DNA of 28,281 nucleotides, taken from positions 1 through 28,281 of the forward strand of contig CAJNOQ010001815.1 of NCBI GenBank assembly GCA_905250885.1, given 5' to 3'. This DNA comes from Didymodactylos carnosus. Lineage: Eukaryota > Rotifera > Eurotatoria > Philodinida > Philodinidae. This document shows positions 20,599-28,281 of the stretch, one piece after another. The translations under genes and the position numbers were made by a program. Below the pieces are notes generated by a model. That model was not told where the DNA came from. It searched no databases and was given only the letters and a program-made list of their open reading frames with translations. How positions within the stretch are numbered: position 1 is the stretch's first letter; each line of letters begins with the position of its first letter.

Positions 20599-20886
20599 TG
20601 GTATATAATAGTTGAGGTTTCATTCTAACTATGACAAAGCTTTGGTTTACGAAAATCCTAATAGATCAATATTTGCATAGTTACGTATAGAAAATCATGA
20701 TACTGCTTGCTGACACTCAGTAAATTCTGGGCGAATTCTGCTCATCTTCGAGCTCGACCGAGATATTGATGAGATAATGCTGTGGACAAAATTTCGTGAC
20801 AATCGGATTAGTCTTTCAGGAATTATCGTGTAAACGGTCGGACACACTGACTGGTTCTATAGTGTACCCACTTTTTGAGTACACAA
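20568..20886. repeat. Interspersed repeat R2, copy A (about 319 bp)
   Basis: Diverged direct copy of 21502-21819. Landmarks: CATTTTGTAG start, AAATTCTCTATC, GAGCTCGACCGAGATATTGA, CAATCGGAT, TTATCGTGTAAACG, GGACACACTGAC, and the end GTGTACCCACTTTTTGAGTACACAA. The end folds into a short hairpin (GTGTAC / GTACAC). Non-coding; a non-autonomous transposon 3' end is likely. Confidence 0.8.
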
Positions 20887-21501
20887 TATTGCTGATACCT
20901 TGATTATGTTCAACTGAACCTCACAATTTAATACCAGTTTTATTTTTGAATGCATTTCTTAACGCTTCACTAACTGGCGTGTTTAGAATGCCACTAACTG
21001 AACTGAACACCCATCCACCAATTATTTGATTGTTGTCTGATTTGACGAAATTTTTTTTTTTCTTACTTATTTTTTCTTATTTATGTCCTGACAACGGTAA
21101 ACACCTTTCCGAAGAATGCTCATACCTTTCGAACCGTAACCGTAAGAGATAGAGACCTGGGATACATCTAGAATTGTAGATCTCGACCGGCACTATTCAC
21201 TACACTAATTGGAATCCGGAACCCGTTGTACCGTCTGGGAACGGTGATCTAGTAGATTTTGCATCGTAAGGGTCACCATGATAACCGTTATCTGTGGTCC
21301 AAATTGTTTCATAGACTTACGTGCCCTGCTGTCTTCTATTCAATAGTGAAACTCACAGATTTCTATCGTGTTTCCTTAAAAAGTTATAAGCAATTTCCCC
21401 GAGCGCACCATTTTCAAAAATGGGTAATAGTTGTTGAGATCCTCCAAAGTATTCTCAATGTTAGAATACAATGTTAAATTTTTTCTTAATATTTTATATA
21501 C

Positions 21502-21819
21502 CATTTTGTAGCTCGTGAAATTCTCTATCGAATGGTATATAACAGTTGAGGTGTTTTTTTTGATTATGAGAGAAAACCGGGATAGATCAATGTTCGCATA
21601 GAAAAGCACAGGAAATAATCACATTTTTTGCTATAACTCAGGAAGGTCTCGACCAATCATTCTCATCTTCGAACTCGACCGAGATATTGACGAGACTATT
21701 CTGTGTGCAAAATTTCATCACAATCGGATGAGCCTTTGAAGAGTTATCGTGTAAACGTCGGACCGGACGGCCGGACACACTGACCGATTCTATAGTGTAC
21801 TCACTTTTTGAGTACACAA
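21502..21819. repeat. Interspersed repeat R2, copy B (about 318 bp)
   Basis: Same order of landmarks as copy A at roughly 75 percent identity by eye. The terminal hairpin is perfect here: GTGTACTC - loop - GAGTACAC. A GC-rich palindromic patch GTCGGACCGGACGGCCGGAC precedes the end. Short frames on both strands near 21259-21609 are by-products. Confidence 0.8.
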
Positions 21820-21889
21820 AAACGAGCCAATAAGGTACTTGTCACAAAGCGTACGTACGCTTCGAACGCACTGTGGTACACTAAACATG

Positions 21890-21969
21890 TAACGCTTGGT
21901 ACGCGTGACGTCACCTCTATGTTCGTCACGAGTTCCAATTTCGCTTGACGTCACGCGTTCCAGAGCGTA
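21890..21969. repeat. Inverted repeat carrying two TGACGTCA (CRE) palindromes
   Basis: Left TAACGCTTGGTACGCGTGACGTCA (21890-21913) pairs with right 21946-21969; the inner 13 bp, ACGCGTGACGTCA, are perfect. Each arm contains TGACGTCA, the full consensus for CREB/ATF bZIP factors. It lies about 2.2 kb from the start of the oxidoreductase pseudogene (on its 3' side), and CpG density is higher than in the surroundings. Confidence 0.6.
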
Positions 21970-22447
21970 GGGGTAGACATGGGTTAACTATCTTCGTTAA
22001 TAAGCTGTAAGCATTTTATCCAATGGCCTTCTTTCAAAAAATTCCGATAATAGTCGTAATGCCTCAACGTTTCTCTTTTATGTGATTTGACTTGAATCCT
22101 ATCGAACTTTATTGGAAGATTCGGCATCGATATTTTTAATGAATAACTCAGCATTGACACTAAACTGATTCTATATCAGAAAGACAAACAGCAAGTACAA
22201 TTAGATAAAATAAGAATATCATAAATGAAAAAAAACGATTGTCCGCAATAAAAAAAGCAGCAACGAACAAGTAATCGAATAAATAAATGATACTTTCACG
22301 GTTCGTCACATATTCTAAGCTGTTTTTCAGCTAGAGCCAATGTTGAATTATACTTGTAGAAAAAAAGTCATTAACATCAACGGTCCTACCATACGAAGTT
22401 TTACTGAATGCGCTGTTTTAGGACAATTGAGATCTGCTGTCCAATCA
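21970..22447. other. Non-coding spacer, 3' side of the oxidoreductase pseudogene
   Basis: AT-rich; no gene or repeat recognised. It would hold the 3' UTR of the minus-strand pseudogene. Confidence 0.5.
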
Positions 22448-24179
22448 TCACCTTCCGACGCAATTTTTACCTACGAATAAACCCGATGGATCATATTTTT
22501 GTTTGACACTTTTCAGTCGATTATACAAGGTTTGTGAACCGAAAAATCTATGTTGCCAATTTGGTTCATTTGGATCGGCTTCGTTCATATAGCAAGCAAG
22601 CTGATCACCATTGGCTAAGGTATCTAACATTTGTATCTGACGAGAGATTTGAACAGCACTTGCTTGTTGAAGTTCGACGGATGCATCATCGGGCCAACCT
22701 TTAGCATAGAACACATGAAGAAGAGCAGTATGCCATGCTGGATTCACACTATTGTATTTATTAGATGTGTTCGACGCTTGGCCACCACTGACCATACTTA
22801 TTGTAAGTTGTGAAAAAGACAAACTTTGACGTTTCATTTGAAGAAATGCTTGAGCAAGAGTATCTGTTTGATTGCGAACGATTGTTTCAGGAATGAGGCG
22901 AGAGCCGACGATACCATTGTAACTAGTCGGGTCTATTTCATTAAGTACATAAAAATAATACTGACAGAATGACGGCAGAGAAGTAGTTATACTAGTCGAA
23001 AAAGATAGATCTGTGTTGTTATTGACAAATTGAGTGAAAGTCGCATCTGCAGAAGTGAGATTTCCATTAGGCCAAAGCATTGAAATGGAAATGTCCATAT
23101 CCATCATAACCATATAGCCAGACCATCCAACATCAGATAGACTGGGTAATATTCGAAAAAAGTCTCGAATTAGTTGAGCATAATGAGTTTCATTCGGTGC
23201 TCTGATATTCTGTATAGTACCAACGATGTATGGCGTTAGAAATGTTCGTAAAACAACAGAGATTACGACAGCATAAGTACCACCGCCTCCAACACTTAAT
23301 GCCCATAATAGACCAGCATTTTAACATGAGCTCACCGATTGACGTTTCCCATCTGCAGTGACAACGTCGTATTTCAGGACTTGTTCTGTAGGCATACCAT
23401 CCTAGCGTGATAATGGACTATGACCACCTCCCTGTATATATCCACAGGCAGCAGCCACGGACTTACTTGTTCCACCAAGGATTATCAAGTTGTATGTGTC
23501 CAACCACGTACATACCTCTCCCCACTCCATACCAGCAGTGAGAGAAACAACATTCGATATTGTAGTACCATCACTGATGAATATTGTGGAATTAGAGTCA
23601 TATTTTTCATGTAATGAAGCCACAAAAGTAGAGATCCGAATGCCGTTGATCGACCTAATAAGTCATGTCCTGTTGCTTTTATGACTAAACGAAGATTGTT
23701 TGTCGAAGCAAATTGTATTGTTGCTCGAATATGCTCAGGCCATGTTGCATTAACAGCAAACACAGGTATAGATCCTTGAGTACATGAAGATTTTATATTC
23801 GATATGGAACACGAAACATTTTCCCAACTGAAGTACTGCATAGCACCGACTTGATCACTTCGCCACGATGAGTCTGTCCAACGAATATGTCTCATTGCAC
23901 AGGGATTCACTGAATTGATTTTCAGTACATGAGGCAGCTTATGAGCGAGGTAGGAGAAGACGACCATTAACAGAACTATTAAATGTTTGCCAAGGAGAAG
24001 TATTCGGCCAACATGTTGGATCATTCGAGAGACAACGATATCGAGGTCTAACAAAAAGAAACATCTCGAATCAACTCGCAAATAAACATTTTTCAATAAA
24101 ATCTACCAGTAACTGTCCAATATTGACCGACAATGGTGGTAGCGAAAAGAAGAACAATATTTGATGCACGATTCAACAT
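22448..24179 (-). pseudogene. Secreted berberine-bridge-enzyme-like FAD oxidoreductase, broken
   Basis: Exon 1 (24179-24107) reads MLNRASNIVLLFATTIVGQY, a signal peptide. A 59-nt intron (24106-24048, GTAGAT...TTGTTAG) follows. Exon 2 reads PRYRCLSNDPTCWPNTSPW, then FNSSVNGRLLLPRS, WRSDQVGAMQYFSWE, CTQGSIPVFAVNATWPEHIR, LRLVIKATGHDLLGRS (His of the covalent FAD site), AGMEWGEVCTWLDTYNLIIL, GYIQGGGHSPLSR (FAD-binding loop), LLWALSVGGGGTYAVVIS and, at the C-end, the BBE motif YMNEADPNEPNWQHRFFGS and KYDPSGLFVGKNCVG. Family members oxidise sugars or other small molecules using covalent FAD. Damage: stops at 23941-23939, 23404-23402 and 23323-23321; frameshifts near 23915 and 23605, and one near the exon 1/2 join. 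The GGYIQGGGHSPLS-type loop is typical of fungal enzymes, so horizontal origin is plausible. Confidence 0.88.
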
Positions 24180-26706
24180 CGTTGTTAAGGTTTGTTTTTA
24201 TCACATGCGCCGATACATACCTATTTAATGTCATACATAACGTGCAGAAAATGTTACTATTCACCTTTCTACTGATATAAAGGTAATGTCTTTCTCCCGT
24301 TTCACGCTCCAATGTAAAAATTTCGTCTACATACTTTTTTTTCTAATGAGAATCCTTCATCTTTGACGCTCTCCACCGTTTATAAGTGGAAGTAGTTTAG
24401 AATGGGAAAGAAGAAAGGGAAAGACACAACCAGAAATAAAGAAACATTATTCATCATTACTTCAAACACAACAATAGAGACTAAAGAAATAAAAATAACA
24501 AACTGTACATTCGATTCAAAGCTCTAGAATCTTATTAAATATACTAACAAATAAAAAACTAAAAAAAAAACTGTGTTAGAGTTATTTCGTTGTTTACTTC
24601 TACACTAACTCTGTTCATTTGTGAAATTTAAGTGTTATCATGGAAAGAGTCTCTGTTGAGAACGAGTCTATCCAGAGAAAAAAGAAATTTATGATATTTT
24701 CGAGAAGTAAAATTTATCGATATTGCATGAGATATCTAATTCGAATATAAATGGACCTTCAACTGCATCTCATAACTTTGAAAATAAATGAAGAAAAAAC
24801 GCGCCAGTAGGCAAGTACAGGGAAAGCAAAGATAAAATGTTTCATTTATATTCGAAGTCAAATTAAACAGCTACTCTTATTTTATTTCATTGATAGAGAA
24901 ACAATTTTCAGCTAATTTCGTAGTTGCATTGATTGAAAGAGAGAATCTATTTTAATAATACATGTACAAACTCATCAAGAAAGAAAGGATAAAATATCGA
25001 AAATGATTAAAATATGATGATCTACGATGTTCGAATTGCAGGAAAACAAATTCGTAAATATGTTCGGTTCCGTTAAAGCGATTTTTAATTACTTTTTCAC
25101 TTTTCGATAAAATCTTCATAGTCTTCGACGTTTGACAACAATAAATACAGAATTCCATCTTTCATCATTAGATTTATATGATAGTCGCCTTTTTTTTGTT
25201 TTAAATCGAATTAGTTTTATTATTCTACCGTTTAACTATCGAAAATACTTTAAATATCGCACGGTTTGGCAATTCCTATTAGAATTTGTATGTTTTATTA
25301 TTCAAAACTTTGTTTTTTATGGTCGTTTTTAATCATTTGATAGTGACTAGAAGGCAAATATATAACTAATAGGATCGATTCGTAGTCACAATTTTTTTAA
25401 TGGTAAATTCAAATATCTCCATATCTGTTTGTTCATGAACATATCACAAAGAAAATTAAAAAGAGAAACTGACACCATTAAATATCTTTTTATTTACACT
25501 TTTACCTCTTGCATGGACCAACAGTAGTGTACTGCGTGATTGATATATTTGATCACGATGAAGATCCTGCTCACAAAGAAAAAAGGCTTCTGAATCACAA
25601 TCACGAATTTTTATTTCGCTAAAATTCACGAACACAACCAAGATCACGAGTTCATTTCAAAAATAATCATGATCACAATTACGAAATTTTTCAAATCTCG
25701 ATCACTATGACGAGTATTTGACGATGTTTAGAGTATGTATACGCGGAGAGCAGCCGGATGAGAAAAAACTTGATTCCGCACGCTTGTACTAGTGAAGTCT
25801 GTTGAAGCCTTATTAAGTCTCAACAAGTCAAATCAAGTCTTTTGAACTGACATTAATAAACATGTGTGAGATTAAAAGAAAAAACTTCCGGGATTGGGAC
25901 GAACGAAGCTTGATTCCAGACATGTCGAATCTAGAGATAAAAATAACTGTTTGTCGTCTTGTCTTACCCTCTATGGGGCATACTCCATTAGATATACTCG
26001 AAAAGAATAGAAATACAGAGAAAATTGATCGTTATCATTTGTTTGCATACATTGTGAGTGGTTTTAGGATATTATAATTGTTAGTGTATGTATAAATATT
26101 TTTGAAATGTCTAATTCTGATCTCTGTCAGAGAATGAGAGTGATGGTGATAGCTAAATGGTGAAAGTGACTGACAGTTTATCTTCTCCTTGAAGCTTCTT
26201 TGCCATGTACGAAGAATCGGCAAAAACTCAGATAAAATCGATTGTCATCAGTTTTGATAGATATATTATTCGGATAACTTATGTGCATTATTTGTTACTT
26301 TTGCTATAGCGTTATGAACTGCGAGACTTTTTTTCTAATTTAAATGTGAAGCATTACATTTCGACAAAATGGGTAGAATTTTAAACGTTCATATTATCAT
26401 TGTGATTTTGAAATCCTTTTTCAGTCATGATCACGATTATGAATTATTCCTCCAATCACGGTCATGATAACGATTGCGAGTTTTACAAAGTCTTGTGCTT
26501 TGTTAGACTTCGCCTCTTTTTCGAACCGAATAACTTTACCGAAATGCTTCTGTCGACATGAAAACGCACCTGTTATTGATAATTAGGCATATTTTGTATG
26601 AATCTATTCTTACAGTAAAGCATTCTGCAATAATCCAGTTTCAACAACACAATGACTATACTTCGTTCCTTTTCATAGTGTTCATGCATAATACAATAAA
26701 AGCTAT
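24180..26706. other. Long AT-rich intergenic stretch
   Basis: About 2.5 kb without a supported gene. Small frames (24952-25332, 25456-25647, 25862-26077, 26035-26223) show no domain. Two clusters of imperfect ATCACGA.../ATCATGATCAC motifs lie at about 25540-25720 and 26400-26480. Confidence 0.6.
25540..25720. repeat. Imperfect GATCACGA motif cluster
   Basis: Repeated variants of TGATCACGATGA, AATCACAATCACGAATTT, AAGATCACGAGTTCATTTC and ATCATGATCACAATTACG occur every 25-40 bp. A related group at 26400-26480 (CATGATCACGATTATGAATT and neighbours) resembles it in reverse orientation, so the two may be the ends of a decayed element about 0.9 kb long. Confidence 0.4.
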
Positions 26707-26708
26707 TT

Positions 26709-26872
26709 AACCCTTAAAAGCCGAAGGGGTTTCCTCTGACAAAGAGGAGAAGCTAACCACTGAAATAGAAGCGCGATGCCCTCACTATGATTATTTTGTG
26801 AGGGGAAAAGAAGGATAGTTTTACCTTAGAGAGATGCCAAATGTCCCTTGGGAGGGACATTCGGTCTCTACG
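26709..26872. repeat. Four stem-loops in the piggyBac subterminal region
   Basis: Stem 1: AACCCTT (26709) with AAGGGGTT (26725). Stem 2: TCCTCT (26732) with AGAGGA (26743). Stem 3: CCCTCAC (26779) with GTGAGGG (26798). Stem 4: AATGTCCCT (26840) - TGGG - AGGGACATT (26853), extended outward by imperfect AGAG/CTCT pairing. The zone is more GC-rich than its surroundings and probably holds transposase-binding sites. Confidence 0.7.
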
Positions 26873-27062
26873 GTCCAAACTTTTCCTTTTTTTCCCACTC
26901 TTGTGTGATAAGTTTTTTTTATATGAACAACTTAATTTATTTACTTCAATAGACGATAGATCAACAAAAAATGGTCGTTTCGATAGTTCTGAACAAAAGA
27001 AAGTGAAGATAGATATTCTAAATAGGCAATATTAATGGCTGTACTAATTTAATTTTTTTTGG

Positions 27063-28281
27063 TTATTCATCCGTATGATAATTTGTAAAGCAATTTCTGC
27101 TTGCAGTAAGGCATAAATGCACGTCGCATTTCGAGCACTTTCAATACGTCTTTGCTGAACACTTCTCGTTCTTGCATCGTGTATTATTCATTGCAGGGAC
27201 GAATATCGGCCAATGGTTGTAGGCATCAGCCCTCATAACTTGTGATACATCAGATCTGGCTTCTCGTTTCTTTTTCGGCGGCGGTTCGTCTTCTTCGTCG
27301 CTTTCATTAGCATTCAACATTGAGTTGCTCGAAGTTGGTTGCAATGGTTGAATTGTTGATTTTCTCAACAGAAATTTCGCTATCTCAGATTTGAAATGAT
27401 ATAATCTGAAAGTTCCATGACTTGTTGAACCATGGCTATCACCACGACGAGAATTCATCATAATCCATGAGTTAATCACCATTAAATCAAAAATTCTCCA
27501 TATAATTCTCATGTACCAACGTTTTGATTTGAATGGAATTGGATGTAAAGCCACCAACATGTCCATTGTATCGACTCCCCCCATAAACTTGTTGTACTGA
27601 TTAATTATTTGAGGTGCTATGACATCAACTTTACATCGCTTTACTTTGTCCCATCGTCTTAATGTTTCTTTTGGTTCTGTCCCGATGTGATTAGAGCCCA
27701 GAAGTACTCTCTTCGAGTCTTTCCATGCAATCACATTACACGTTTCATCGTCCGAGATGAAAACTTCAGAGAAACCTCTCTCTTTCTTTTCGAACTGTTT
27801 ATCCGTTGACACTGGACACTTCTCTGATCGGTTAGATCGTAATGTACAAGTTACTCTGTATCCCAGTTGAGTCATTTTTTTAATTAATTTAGTAGATGCG
27901 AAGTAATTGTCGACAAATATCGAAGAGCCAGCAGGAACGTTTCTGATCAAATCGAGCACTACGAGTCCCGAGGACCCATATTGCTTGAGAAGTCTTTCAC
28001 GCTGTGCATTAACTGACTGAACATCGTTGGATGTTGTTGTTATTATTGTTGACCGACGAGAAGCACGTTGCAATGATGAGTCAGATAGGACCGACGAGAA
28101 GCACGTTGCAATGATGAGTCAGATAGGACCGACGCACTGGACACAGGTTTCGACGCACCACAATACAAGATCATCTCATAGACAAAAGCTGATACTCCAC
28201 ATCGAGTCCAGACTTTGAAACCTCTCTTGGTAGGTTTCTTTGGCATGTATTGCCGGAAGGATGTTAGTGCTGTTGTTCCCT
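27063..28281 (-). pseudogene. piggyBac transposase, 5'-partial, frameshifted
   Basis: The frame enters at the window edge with TSFRQYMPKKPTKRGFKVWT and VSAFVYEMILYCGA. After a 38-bp duplication (28051-28126) the frame shifts and continues with VLDLIRNVPAGSSIFVDNYF (second catalytic Asp in VDNYF), VIAWKDSKRVLLGSNH, QYNKFMGGVDTMDMLVAL (third catalytic Asp in GGVDTMD), RWYMRIIWRIFDLMVINSW, an acidic/basic nuclear signal DEEDEPPPKKKREAR, and the Cys-rich end RCKNEKCSAKTY. There a TGA (27143-27141) interrupts; the same frame continues with KCSKCDVHLCLTASRNCF and stops at 27065-27063, completing the zinc-binding domain. At the expected first catalytic Asp (after WTRC) the residue is Gly, as in some domesticated or inactive relatives. 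Dead copy, start not in the window. Confidence 0.85.
28051..28134. repeat. 38-bp tandem duplication inside the piggyBac transposase
   Basis: Units 28051-28088 and 28089-28126, starting GACCGACGAGAAGCACG, are identical, and a further GACCGACG follows at 28127. Because 38 is not a multiple of three, the extra copy shifts the reading frame; one unit alone would keep it open. Confidence 0.95.

Larger units (their letters stand above)
26711..28281 (-). mobile_element. piggyBac element, transposase-3' end to window edge
   Basis: A TTAA target site (26707-26710) is followed by CCCTTAAAAGCCG, the expected CCC-start of a piggyBac inverted end, about 350 bp beyond the end of a minus-strand piggyBac transposase. 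The other end lies outside the window. The subterminal zone holds consecutive stem-loops (see separate entry). Confidence 0.7.

Noticed and set aside
22631..23684. Several 60-codon plus frames
   Set aside because: Antisense shadows of the FAD oxidoreductase pseudogene, which explains the region on the minus strand.
28027..28218. 63-codon plus frame with repeated residues
   Set aside because: Antisense to the piggyBac transposase; the repetition comes from the 38-bp duplication.

Overview
The window reads as AT-rich eukaryotic (metazoan) nuclear DNA. The best guess is a bdelloid rotifer. The reasons are very short GT-AG introns (53-70 nt where they can be placed), an F-box/leucine-rich-repeat gene, an NHL-repeat fragment, an FAD-linked oxidoreductase of a type often seen in fungi and bacteria, and a dense mix of decayed DNA transposons (hAT, piggyBac, a Helentron with helicase, endonuclease and OTU parts, several MITE-like palindromes). 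The taxonomic call is inference from gene style only. No bacterial operon, CRISPR array or rRNA was seen.

Layout. 1-60: 3' half of a tRNA gene with a T-run terminator, then a primer-binding-site-like motif and a 30-bp tandem repeat. 1.2-1.9 kb: broken hAT transposase (minus). 2.1-2.3 kb: long CT microsatellite. 2.9-3.2 kb: 285-bp imperfect palindrome. 3.5-7.1 kb: the one host gene that looks intact, an F-box/LRR-like gene of three exons; its second intron is swollen to about 1.7 kb by two palindromic insertions. 7.97-9.23 kb: a duplicated non-coding repeat, an isolated TATA box and an NHL-repeat relic. 9.8-12.5 kb: uncertain short exons, decayed coding remnants, and three well-spliced exons for the C-terminal lid of an Hsp70-like protein, followed by a poly(A) signal held in a perfect hairpin loop.

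13.4-16.3 kb: two terminal-inverted-repeat elements, one bounded by TTAA and one with perfect 54-bp arms full of GGGAT/ATCCC motifs. 17.0-19.7 kb: a decayed Helentron carrying PIF1 helicase, apurinic-type endonuclease and OTU protease parts; it is broken by a 430-bp replacement and by a 115-bp insert flanked by an 8-bp duplication. 20.3-21.8 kb: two diverged copies of a 320-bp repeat ending in a hairpin. 22.4-24.2 kb: secreted berberine-bridge-enzyme-like FAD oxidoreductase pseudogene (minus), with at least three stops and two or three frameshifts. 26.7-28.3 kb: one end of a piggyBac element with its TTAA, a run of subterminal stem-loops and a transposase broken by a 38-bp tandem duplication and a stop codon.

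The genes do not form a pathway; this is a host locus (F-box/LRR, Hsp70 end, oxidoreductase pseudogene) set in transposon debris. The most unusual signal is a pair of 28-nt hammerhead-ribozyme-like motifs about 6 kb apart on the minus strand. They share the core, spacing and one non-canonical extra base, and differ by three compensatory changes in the central stem.
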